This document shows, one piece after another, positions 1 to 6,138 of a stretch of 6,138 nt of DNA; position 1 is the stretch's first letter, and the number at the start of each line of letters is the position of its first letter. Under the pieces are notes generated by a model, which was given only the letters and a program-made list of their open reading frames with translations, searched no databases and was not told the DNA's origin. Source of the DNA: an uncultured Bacteroidales bacterium (GTDB taxonomy: Bacteria > Bacteroidota > Bacteroidia > Bacteroidales > Paludibacteraceae); the NCBI GenBank assembly GCA_937911935.1, contig CALDQH010000055.1:1-6138 (forward strand), read 5' to 3'. Position numbers and translations under genes: made by a program.

Positions 1-1290
1 TCATCTTTAAATCTTCGCGAGGGTCCAAGTGCGAACCATCCTGTAATCGGAAAATTGGCTCCAGAATCTACGGTTACCGTTTTAAACATAGATGAATACG
101 ATGATGGCTGGGTGTTTGTTATGAATTCTTCTGGAGAGAAAGGTTATGTCTCTACAAAATATTTGAGTGGTAATTATCTTGAGAAGTTTTCCTCGAAGGA
201 CGAAAATCTCTCCTGGTTTGAAAAAATTTCACTATTCTTTGTAAGGTTCTTTGAACTAATTTTTAGAGCAATCGCGAGTTTGGGGTGGTTTGCTTTCTTT
301 GTCTTTGCAATATTTCTGGCGTTGTCTTCTGGTATTATACATGTCATTTCTCGTCGTGATAGCAACTATAGTGATTGTAGGATATACTATATATTATATT
401 TTGCGACAATCTTGCCAACAATGTGGCTGTTAATCATGTCTGCATCGAATAGCTCTACCATGACACGATACGAATGTATATTGTCCTTTATGTTCTTTAT
501 GGTATTTGCCATTCTTTCTATTTTTGGTGGTTGGGGTATTCGTGAGAGTGGTATGATTGACGGAAAGTATCATAAAAATGCCAATAGATACGTAGGACAG
601 ATATTGCAATTTCCTGCTTGGTTCTTTGTATCCCTCATGTTTTACATCACCTTTTTGGATCCAATAGTGGATTGGTCTGCTACCGCTCTTAACCACGATG
701 GTGGCTTTTGGAGTTTTTTCCTTGGAATTGCTATTGGATTTGCTATTCTTGCTGGTGTTTTAATAGTGTGGGTAGAATATGTAGTCCCTTATGTGTTAAA
801 GACAGCGGGTATATGGCCCATTACCATGATGACGGTTATATTGTGGTTTGCCATGGCAAAGATTGCATATAATTGGGCGTATGCAAATTATGATGGTTTA
901 GTTTTTTGTCTATTGTTCTTCTTTGGAGGTTGCTATTTCTTTATGTTGTTAATTTTTGCTTGCGTAATACTGCATCAGACGCGTTGCCCCATGTGTCATA
1001 ACTGCAATCCAGTAGAGGATGATCGTGTAGATCATGGAGTAAGGACAGAAGAATCTACCGGTTGGACTAATATACTGAATACGGACGATAATATAAAAAG
1101 AAAACATGCTTCTGCAGAAGTTATAAATGCACAAAAGCGTGTTAGAACGACAACCGTATATCATGATTGGACGTCAATACAAATGTGTCCTAATTGCGGT
1201 AAAAGGTGGAGTATAAAACACAAAGACATATTAAACAGTGAATCTGAGGATCTTGAATATAAATGGACAGAGCGATACAAGAAATCATAA
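1..1290 (+). CDS. SH3b-domain, multi-pass membrane protein with C-terminal zinc-ribbon-like cysteines (5' end missing)
   Basis: I do not recognise this as a named family. The frame is open from base 1, so the gene starts upstream; a TTG at 55 falls inside the first domain and is not a credible start. Counting from base 1 (429 visible residues), residues 1-56 form a bacterial SH3 (SH3b) domain, seen in the opening LNLREGPS and closing GYVSTKYL. Such domains usually bind peptidoglycan or peptides. About seven hydrophobic segments follow, near residues 90-115, 128-148, 159-180, 201-222, 237-265, 271-293 and 299-324, so the protein sits in the inner membrane. The soluble tail has CPMCHNC (Cys329, 332, 335) and, 60 residues later, CPNCG (Cys396, 399). 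These could fold together as a split zinc ribbon. The hydrophilic stretch 1081-1140 has 20 G/C of 60, against 28 of 60 at 3241-3300 in murB; this is only a small sample. The domain calls are fairly secure, but the function is unknown. Gene 2 begins four bases after the stop. Confidence 0.8.
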   Translation, partial: SSLNLREGPSANHPVIGKLAPESTVTVLNIDEYDDGWVFVMNSSGEKGYVSTKYLSGNYLEKFSSKDENLSWFEKISLFFVRFFELIFRAIASLGWFAFFVFAIFLALSSGIIHVISRRDSNYSDCRIYYILYFATILPTMWLLIMSASNSSTMTRYECILSFMFFMVFAILSIFGGWGIRESGMIDGKYHKNANRYVGQILQFPAWFFVSLMFYITFLDPIVDWSATALNHDGGFWSFFLGIAIGFAILAGVLIVWVEYVVPYVLKTAGIWPITMMTVILWFAMAKIAYNWAYANYDGLVFCLLFFFGGCYFFMLLIFACVILHQTRCPMCHNCNPVEDDRVDHGVRTEESTGWTNILNTDDNIKRKHASAEVINAQKRVRTTTVYHDWTSIQMCPNCGKRWSIKHKDILNSESEDLEYKWTERYKKS

Positions 1291-1294
1291 TTGT

Positions 1295-2560
1295 ATGATA
1301 AACTATGTGTTAGAATTTCTTCTTGGAAGTACAGAGTACGTTCGGTACGTTGGTTATTCTAAAGATTCTACTGAATGGAAAAATTATAAGGTGGTTATTG
1401 TGCCTTCGTCCTTTCTTGAGCAGCACAAAGAGGGTAAGGTTCAAATGCCGCAACTTCCGCTCAAACAGTTGGATGGTATGCCCATTTTGTTTGGCGAACC
1501 ACAGGTAAAACAAGTAGAGAACACCTTAGTGGTTTACGCAGATTTGGTGGCATCTGCGGTTTTTCTGTTGTCTCGATCCGAAGAGACTTTGGTTGCCGAA
1601 AGAGATGATCATGGTCGTTTCCAGGCTAAAAGTTCGTTGTTGTATAAGGCTGGTTGCTTGATGCGCCCTTTGGTTGATGAGTATGGTAGCTGGTTGCGTA
1701 CCCAATTGCAGTCGATGGGAGTAGGTGTGCAGTTGCCTAATACATCCTTAAAAATAACCTTGACGCACGATGTGGATGAGCCGTTTGCACATCGAAGCCT
1801 TAAGTCGTTATTGGGTGGTATTATGCGTGGCGAGACAAAAACAGCGTGGCACAACTTTACCCATGCTTTGGAGCAAAATTCCTACTATACTTTTCCGTGG
1901 ATTGTGTCGCAGGAGGCAAAATTGCCATTTGCTGATAAAATCTATTTTATGCGCATGCCCCTGCAGCCGTGCCAGCAGGATAAACCGTATGTGTCTTATC
2001 AAAGCAAGGATATGAGGGCTTTGGTGGCATTGCTAAAAAAAAATAAGGTGCAAATCGGGCTTCATGCCAGTTATTTTTCGGGTGAAAATCCGCAAATAAT
2101 CGGGCGAGAAAAGATGGAATTAGAAACCGCTATACAGCAATCTATTACCACCAATCGTTATCATTTTTTGCGCACTTGCCTTGCCGATGATATGTCTTAT
2201 TTAGCTGATGCAGGTATTAAAGATGATTATACCCTGGCTTTTGCCGATCAAGTAGGTTTTCGATTAGGTACTTGCCGACCTGTGGCTTTTATATCGCCCA
2301 AAACGCTAAAAACAAGCAATTTAACCCTTCATCCACTAACGATGATGGATGCAACTTTGTTTCGTTACATGCAGTTGTCGTTAGACGATGCTTTTAAACA
2401 AGCATGTTGTCTCATAGAAACAGTTAGGCAGTATGGGGGAGAGTTGGTGTTGCTTTGGCATAATACCATGCTGCAGCCACAGCAACCATCTTGTCTTTGT
2501 TATCAAAAAATATTGGAGTATTTGGCTTTAAATGTTGCTGAACAAGCAAAAAAAATGTAA
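1295..2560 (+). CDS. Polysaccharide deacetylase-like (NodB-fold) protein with DUF7033-type N-terminal domain
   Basis: The likely product is a 421-residue NodB-fold enzyme acting on a cell-surface or envelope glycan; the substrate is unknown. The N-terminal half resembles the Bacteroidota DUF7033 region, with the marker DDHGRF around residues 104-109 (His106). The catalytic half opens with LTHDVDEP (Asp159 and Asp161, matching the TFDDG motif of NodB enzymes). It continues with GLHASYFSG (His257), NRYHFLR (Arg288-Arg293), an LGTCRPVAF strand, and ends with LLWHNT (His389). The second motif has one histidine where canonical deacetylases have HSxxHP, a variation I recall for this subfamily. I chose the ATG at 1295 because it lies just after the previous stop; an in-frame ATG at 1238 would add 19 residues and overlap gene 1 by 53 bases. 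There is no signal peptide, so it is probably cytoplasmic or handles intracellular precursors. The four-base gap to gene 1 suggests co-transcription and perhaps translational coupling. An A9 run at 2035-2043 interrupts the region between the catalytic motifs. Confidence 0.82.
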   Translation: MINYVLEFLLGSTEYVRYVGYSKDSTEWKNYKVVIVPSSFLEQHKEGKVQMPQLPLKQLDGMPILFGEPQVKQVENTLVVYADLVASAVFLLSRSEETLVAERDDHGRFQAKSSLLYKAGCLMRPLVDEYGSWLRTQLQSMGVGVQLPNTSLKITLTHDVDEPFAHRSLKSLLGGIMRGETKTAWHNFTHALEQNSYYTFPWIVSQEAKLPFADKIYFMRMPLQPCQQDKPYVSYQSKDMRALVALLKKNKVQIGLHASYFSGENPQIIGREKMELETAIQQSITTNRYHFLRTCLADDMSYLADAGIKDDYTLAFADQVGFRLGTCRPVAFISPKTLKTSNLTLHPLTMMDATLFRYMQLSLDDAFKQACCLIETVRQYGGELVLLWHNTMLQPQQPSCLCYQKILEYLALNVAEQAKKM

Positions 2561-2565
2561 CTTTA
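2535..2565 (+). promoter_or_regulatory. Candidate Bacteroidota-type promoter for murB
   Basis: TTG at 2535-2537 is followed, 20 bases later, by TAACTTTA at 2558-2565. This is one mismatch from the TAnnTTTG -7 element used by the primary sigma factor of Bacteroidota. The -7 element overlaps the stop codon of the preceding gene and would start transcription roughly 15 bases before the murB ATG. The match is imperfect and AT-rich DNA gives such matches by chance, so this is a candidate only. Confidence 0.3.
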
Positions 2566-2584
2566 CCTCATTAACTACAAAGTC

Positions 2585-3601
2585 ATGAAAACGTACGAAA
2601 ATCATTCCTTGTTGCCTTATAATACCTTTGGGGTTGATGTAGATGCACAGTATCTTGTTGAATACGATAGCGAAGAAGAATTAGTGCAGCTATTAAGTCT
2701 CGATTTGTTGCGCGAAAATAAATTTTTGCACATAGGTGGAGGTAGTAATCTGTTGTTTATTGGCAACTACCAAGGTGTTATCCTACACTCGCACATTATG
2801 GGCATAGAAGTAAAAAAAGTAACCGATACCGATGTTTTTGTGCGTGTTGGTTCTGGTGTGGTTTGGGATGATTTTGTAGCGTATTGCGTGGCAAAAAATT
2901 ACGGAGGAGTAGAAAACCTCTCGCTTATCCCAGGCGAAGTAGGAGCAACGCCCATTCAGAATATAGGAGCCTATGGCGTTGAGGTAAAGGATGTTATCTA
3001 CAAAGTAGAGTGCATTGATGTGGCAAGTGGCGAAAAACGTATTTTTACCAATCCCGAGTGTAAGTTTGCCTATCGTAACAGCATTTTTAAACACGAATTA
3101 AAAGGTAAATACATTGTAACAGCTGTTTGGTTTAAATTGTCGCGTCAGCCTAAAATCAATGTAAACTATGGTAGTTTGGCAGAAGAAATCAAACAATATC
3201 CCGAACCAACCATACTCGAGGTGCGCCAAGCCGTTGTTGCTATTCGTCAACGTAAGTTGCCCGAGCCCAAGGTACTGGGCAATGCAGGTAGTTTCTTTTT
3301 AAATCCCGTTATCGATAAAAATCATTTTGAAAAACTACAACAGCAATATCCCGATATGCCTTTTTACGATTTGCACGACGGTACCTTTAAAGTGCCAGCA
3401 GGATGGCTTATCGAGCAATGCGGTTGGAAAGGTAAATCGGTAGGCAAAGTAGCCGTGCACGGCAGCCAGGCGTTGGTGCTTATCAACAAAGGTGGTGCCA
3501 ATGGGTTGGATATTATCAACCTTTCTGATAGTATTCGTGCCTCGGTTCGCGAAAAATTCGAAATTGAACTAACCCCCGAAGTAAACCTAATTTTTGGCTA
3601 A
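2585..3601 (+). CDS. murB: UDP-N-acetylenolpyruvoylglucosamine reductase (MurB), type I
   Basis: MurB is a cytoplasmic FAD enzyme that uses NADPH to reduce UDP-GlcNAc-enolpyruvate to UDP-N-acetylmuramate, the second committed step of peptidoglycan precursor synthesis. At 338 residues it matches the length of the E. coli type (type I). The N-terminal NTFGV (residues 13-17), the FAD-binding GGGSNLL (51-57) and the flavin-contacting IPGEVGATPIQNIGAYG (115-131) are all present. The three catalytic residues of E. coli MurB (Arg159, Ser229, Glu325) have clear equivalents: Arg164 in FAYRNS, Ser236 in NAGSFFLNP and Glu332 in LTPEVNLI. The substrate-closing PAGWLIEQCGWKG (271-283) is also intact, so the enzyme should be active. 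The ATG at 2585 gives the standard N-terminus. The gene lies 24 bases after the deacetylase-like gene, which fits an envelope-building pair, and may also be read from its own weak promoter. There is no Shine-Dalgarno sequence, as is usual in this phylum. Confidence 0.97.
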   Translation: MKTYENHSLLPYNTFGVDVDAQYLVEYDSEEELVQLLSLDLLRENKFLHIGGGSNLLFIGNYQGVILHSHIMGIEVKKVTDTDVFVRVGSGVVWDDFVAYCVAKNYGGVENLSLIPGEVGATPIQNIGAYGVEVKDVIYKVECIDVASGEKRIFTNPECKFAYRNSIFKHELKGKYIVTAVWFKLSRQPKINVNYGSLAEEIKQYPEPTILEVRQAVVAIRQRKLPEPKVLGNAGSFFLNPVIDKNHFEKLQQQYPDMPFYDLHDGTFKVPAGWLIEQCGWKGKSVGKVAVHGSQALVLINKGGANGLDIINLSDSIRASVREKFEIELTPEVNLIFG

Positions 3602-3629
3602 TTCAAACACAACTTAAAATTATAATACA

Positions 3630-5354
3630 ATGAAGTTTTTTACAAAAATCTGTGTAGCCTTTTTATTGGCTATGAGTGCGTTCACTGTGTATGCAGAGGC
3701 AGAGCATTACGTGTATTTTGATGGAACCGAATTTACACAACCACAAGTTTGGGCTTGGGTAAGTGATAAAGTCAATTGTACCACGGCAACTGCTTGGCCT
3801 GGTGATAACATGGTAAAGAAAGATGGAATGTGGTATTGGGAAGTACCTGCTGGCAAACAAGTTCCGCTTGAAATTATTATTCACGAGGGGGATAATAAGA
3901 TTGGTGGTGATGACTTGCCTTATAAAGATAAATTTATCTATCACCAAGATGGCTCGTTTTCTGATCCTGCCCTTCCTATTATAACAGCATCTCCTGCTTC
4001 TGGCAATATTTTTAAAGATGAAGTTGCGGTAACCTTGTCGGCTACACTTGATGCAACTATCTATTATACAACAGATGGCTCAACTCCAACCACTTCATCG
4101 AGCGTATATACCGAGGCGTTAATCTTTACCGAGACAACGACCTTAAAAGTGCTTGCCGTTTCTGGTGACAAACAAACGGCACAAACATATACCTACAATA
4201 AAATGCCAGAACCTGGCGAGGTTGTCCCTGGACAAAATCTTACGACAAAGTACTATACCATCAATCCCAATGGTCAAAAAGGAACTCGTAAAACCATCGA
4301 TATGCAATTTGATGCGACGCTATCGTATCGTATTAAAGCCACCAAAGCATTGACAAACTGGGATGCTTCGGATGTCGTTGCCCAAGGAGTGGCACGTGAT
4401 GTTTGTCAAGCTATCTATGGCAAACACGAACGTCCTATTGTTGACTCGTATGCTATTTATGCTGCTTACGACGATAAAAACTTGTATTTAGGCGTACAAT
4501 TGGTATATACTGTTTGGGATTTATATGGCGATGGAAAACAACCTGTAGAATCGAAACCTTACAACATGGATGGTCGTTTGATGTGGGCGTTCGATTTAAG
4601 TCCCGTAAAACAATTTGATGGTTATATCAATGGTAAAGGTGCTATCTGGAATGGAACGACCCAACCAGGTGCTAAATTTAATAATGGTGTAGATGCAATT
4701 TGGATTGGTTCTACCCAACCTGGTGTAGGAACACCTGGCTTGTTCTTTGCAACTCCAGATGGACATGCAAGTTACGAAGGAGCCTATTGCAAGAGTCCCC
4801 GAGGTATTAAATACGGTTGCGCAGATGGTTTATTATCCTCTATCACTGCTATTTATGGCCAATCAAACTTTGAATACAATCCCGCTGCATTAAAAGGAGA
4901 AAGTGGATTTACGAATGTTAAATCGCAAACAAAAGATGCAGATCATACCTTTTATGAATGGATATTCCCACTTTCTGAATTAGGCATTACAGCCGATTAT
5001 ATTGAGGAATTCGGAATAGGTATCATGTTTGTTGATATATATGGTTCTAGCCCTGTGGGTGGAACTCCATACGATCCTTCGTACTTTGATAATGCGAAAA
5101 AGAAACATACGATAGACGTTTCTACCAGTAACGAAAAAGAAGACGAAGATATTATTACCTACGCTCCTGTACGTATTGGTAAATTATTGTCTGCACCAGA
5201 AGGAGGCGGTACAACGGATGTTGAAGATGTAGTAGCTGATAATGCTCCTGTAGAATACTACAACTTAATGGGTGTTAAGATTGCAGAACCTGTAAAAGGT
5301 CAAATATACATTGAGCGTCAAGGTGCTAAAGTAACCAAAAAGATTGCCTACTAA
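3630..5354 (+). CDS. Secreted multi-module carbohydrate-binding protein (CBM26-like, chitobiase C-terminal-like, CBM9-like, sorting tail)
   Basis: This 574-residue exported protein probably binds starch or another alpha-glucan at the cell surface or outside the cell. Residues 1-22 form a type I signal peptide, with cleavage likely after VYA. Residues 24-110 resemble a starch-binding module 26: YVYFDG, an aromatic-rich WAWVSD, TATAWPGD and MWYWEVP. Residues 116-190 match the chitobiase/hexosaminidase C-terminal Ig-like fold, with the hallmark IYYTTDGSTPT. Residues 220-520 look like a CBM9/DOMON-type beta-sandwich, with YAIYAAYDDKNLYLGVQL and later FYEWIFPLSELGI. The end (528-574) carries YYNLMGVKI and GQIYIERQG, which resemble the short type A sorting tails of the type IX system. 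No glycoside hydrolase motif is visible, so I infer binding rather than hydrolysis. The 28-base gap after murB holds an AT-rich leader without Shine-Dalgarno or terminator, so read-through from murB is possible. A strong terminator follows. The signal peptide and the first two modules are secure; the CBM9-like call is moderate and the sorting tail tentative. Confidence 0.85.
   Translation: MKFFTKICVAFLLAMSAFTVYAEAEHYVYFDGTEFTQPQVWAWVSDKVNCTTATAWPGDNMVKKDGMWYWEVPAGKQVPLEIIIHEGDNKIGGDDLPYKDKFIYHQDGSFSDPALPIITASPASGNIFKDEVAVTLSATLDATIYYTTDGSTPTTSSSVYTEALIFTETTTLKVLAVSGDKQTAQTYTYNKMPEPGEVVPGQNLTTKYYTINPNGQKGTRKTIDMQFDATLSYRIKATKALTNWDASDVVAQGVARDVCQAIYGKHERPIVDSYAIYAAYDDKNLYLGVQLVYTVWDLYGDGKQPVESKPYNMDGRLMWAFDLSPVKQFDGYINGKGAIWNGTTQPGAKFNNGVDAIWIGSTQPGVGTPGLFFATPDGHASYEGAYCKSPRGIKYGCADGLLSSITAIYGQSNFEYNPAALKGESGFTNVKSQTKDADHTFYEWIFPLSELGITADYIEEFGIGIMFVDIYGSSPVGGTPYDPSYFDNAKKKHTIDVSTSNEKEDEDIITYAPVRIGKLLSAPEGGGTTDVEDVVADNAPVEYYNLMGVKIAEPVKGQIYIERQGAKVTKKIAY
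4641..4727 (+). repeat. Short imperfect tandem repeat inside the carbohydrate-binding protein
   Basis: Residues 338-347 (AIWNGTTQPG) recur 18 residues later at 356-365 (AIWIGSTQPG), eight of ten positions being identical. The underlying DNA has diverged at third positions, so the repeat is old or is kept by selection on the protein. Each copy puts one tryptophan and a turn-forming TQPG in the CBM9-like region, and may form paired ligand-contacting loops. Confidence 0.6.
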
Positions 5355-5373
5355 ATAGACAATAAACCACAAC

Positions 5374-5411
5374 AAAAAAGTAGCGAAGTGAAAACTTCGC
5401 TACTTTTTTTT
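5374..5411. terminator. Bidirectional rho-independent terminator
   Basis: GTAGCGAAG at 5380-5388 pairs perfectly with CTTCGCTAC at 5395-5403 around a TGAAAA loop. Six A residues lie before the stem (5374-5379) and eight T residues follow it (5404-5411). Read on the plus strand it ends the carbohydrate-binding gene, 19 bases after its stop. Read on the minus strand the A run becomes a U tract and ends ribBA, about 30 bases after its stop. A/T pairs could extend the stem to 15 bp. Confidence 0.92.
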
Positions 5412-5442
5412 GTTTACAATCAATTATCGACAAGTGACAGTT

Positions 5443-6138
5443 TTACAGTTTCAAATTATGTCCCATGCGTTCTTTTTTGGTATGCATGTAGTATTCGTTG
5501 TGTTTGTTGATACCCACTTCGATGCCTACATTCTCTACAATTTCCAAACCATATCCTTCTAAGCCAATTCGCTTAACGGGGTTGTTAGAAATTAAACGCA
5601 TTTTTCTTACACCAATTTCGCGTAGAATGCTTGCGCCAACGCCATAGTCGCGTTCGTCTGGGCTAAATCCAAGTTGGATGTTGGCATCTACGGTATCAAG
5701 ACCTTGTTCTTGCAACGAGTAGGCTTTGATTTTATTCATCAAACCAATGCCTCTACCTTCTTGAATAAGGTAAATAATCACGCCTTTGCCTTCTTTTTCT
5801 ACCATTTCCATGGCTTTGTGCAGTTGGTCGCCACACTCACAACGTAGCGAACCAAAAATATCACCTGTAACGCAAGAAGAGTGTACCCTTACCAATACGG
5901 GTTCGTCTTCTTCCCAGGTTCCTTTTACCAATGCTACGTGTTCTAAGCCATTAGAAAGTTGGCGGAAAGGAATAATTTTGAAGTCGCCATATTTGGTAGG
6001 AAGATTAGCGGTTTCACCTTTTTCTATAATTGATTCTTGTTTAAGTCGATACGAAATCAAATCTCTAATGGTAATGATTTTGATGCCAAACTTTTCTGCG
6101 ACCTTTAATAAATCGGGCATGCGTGCCATGGTGCCGTC
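5443..6138 (-). CDS. ribBA: Bifunctional riboflavin enzyme RibBA: end of DHBP synthase plus complete GTP cyclohydrolase II (5' end missing)
   Basis: The visible 231 residues carry the last part of a RibB domain joined to a full RibA domain, so this is the fused RibBA enzyme. RibB makes 3,4-dihydroxy-2-butanone 4-phosphate from ribulose 5-phosphate. RibA opens GTP to the pyrimidine precursor; both products feed riboflavin synthesis in the cytoplasm. Residues 1-31 (starting DGTMARMPDLL, ending TIRDLISYRL in the next few residues) match the RibB C-terminus. The ATG at 6129 is only an internal methionine of the DGTMAR motif; the true start lies beyond the right edge. In the RibA part the zinc ligands C-x10-C-x-C are Cys89, Cys100 and Cys102. 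GRGIGL (128-133) and the catalytic DERD (161-164) are present, as is the SNNPVKR motif near 184-190. All key RibA residues are intact. The gene converges on the carbohydrate-binding gene and shares its terminator. Its promoter, and any FMN riboswitch, would lie outside the window. Confidence 0.96.
   Translation of the reverse strand, partial: DGTMARMPDLLKVAEKFGIKIITIRDLISYRLKQESIIEKGETANLPTKYGDFKIIPFRQLSNGLEHVALVKGTWEEDEPVLVRVHSSCVTGDIFGSLRCECGDQLHKAMEMVEKEGKGVIIYLIQEGRGIGLMNKIKAYSLQEQGLDTVDANIQLGFSPDERDYGVGASILREIGVRKMRLISNNPVKRIGLEGYGLEIVENVGIEVGINKHNEYYMHTKKERMGHNLKL

Noticed and set aside
55..57. TTG start codon for the first gene
   Set aside because: The same frame is open to base 1 and encodes the opening LNLREGPS of the SH3b domain, so the gene starts upstream of the window.
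1238..1294. Earlier ATG start for the deacetylase-like gene
   Set aside because: It would overlap the end of gene 1 by 53 bases and add 19 hydrophilic residues not expected in the family; the ATG at 1295 fits better.
2548..2555. A8 run at the end of the deacetylase-like gene as a second slippage site
   Set aside because: It affects only the last three codons (Lys-Lys-Met), so a shift would merely alter the tail slightly; common in AT-rich DNA.
2783..3094. Minus-strand open frame of 103 codons within murB
   Set aside because: It lies wholly opposite well-conserved murB coding sequence and shows no recognisable domain, so it is a shadow frame.
3564..3597. Promoter for the carbohydrate-binding gene at the end of murB
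   Set aside because: TTG, 21 bases and TAATTTTTG resemble the phylum's pattern, but the -7 element has one base too many; not strong enough to list.
6127..6129. ATG as the start of a stand-alone GTP cyclohydrolase II
   Set aside because: The frame continues to the window edge with DGT before MARMPD, the conserved RibB C-terminal motif, so this is an internal methionine of RibBA.
1..6138. CRISPR array, tRNA, insertion sequence, phage or defence genes
   Set aside because: I found no regularly spaced repeats, cloverleaf sequences, transposase motifs or terminal inverted repeats by eye; almost all of the window is accounted for by five coding regions.

Overview
The window looks like chromosomal DNA from a member of Bacteroidota, most likely order Bacteroidales. 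Four things point this way: a secreted protein with a CBM26-type starch-binding module and a short C-terminal tail resembling type IX secretion sorting tails; the N-terminal domain of the deacetylase-like protein, which matches a Bacteroidota family; a fused RibBA; and the absence of Shine-Dalgarno sequences before AT-rich starts. The genus cannot be fixed from the sequence alone.

Layout, left to right. (1) Positions 1-1290 (+) hold the 3' part of a membrane protein gene that begins outside the window: an SH3b domain, about seven membrane helices and a cysteine-pair (zinc-ribbon-like) tail. (2) Positions 1295-2560 (+) encode a polysaccharide deacetylase-like protein. It starts four bases after the stop of gene 1. 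(3) Positions 2585-3601 (+) encode MurB, with its FAD and catalytic signatures intact. (4) Positions 3630-5354 (+) encode a secreted, multi-module carbohydrate-binding protein with no recognisable catalytic domain. (5) A strong hairpin at 5374-5411 works as a terminator on both strands. (6) Positions 5443-6138 (-) hold the 3' part of ribBA, convergent with the rest, whose start lies beyond the right edge.

The four plus-strand genes are tightly packed, with gaps of 4, 24 and 28 bases. Genes 1-3 could be one transcript with a cell-envelope theme: a membrane protein with an SH3b domain, a NodB-fold enzyme and a peptidoglycan precursor enzyme. A weak Bacteroidota-type promoter candidate overlaps the end of gene 2 and may give murB its own start. 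The secreted glycan-binding protein probably has a separate physiological role and may only share the transcript or the terminator. Riboflavin synthesis on the other strand is unrelated.

Most of the window is ordinary core genome. The parts most worth a second look are the unrecognised SH3b/membrane/zinc-ribbon protein, the enzyme-free starch-binding protein with its short internal repeat, and an in-phase A9 tract inside the deacetylase-like gene. I see no CRISPR array, tRNA, rRNA, insertion sequence or defence system, and no stretch over 300 bases without a gene.
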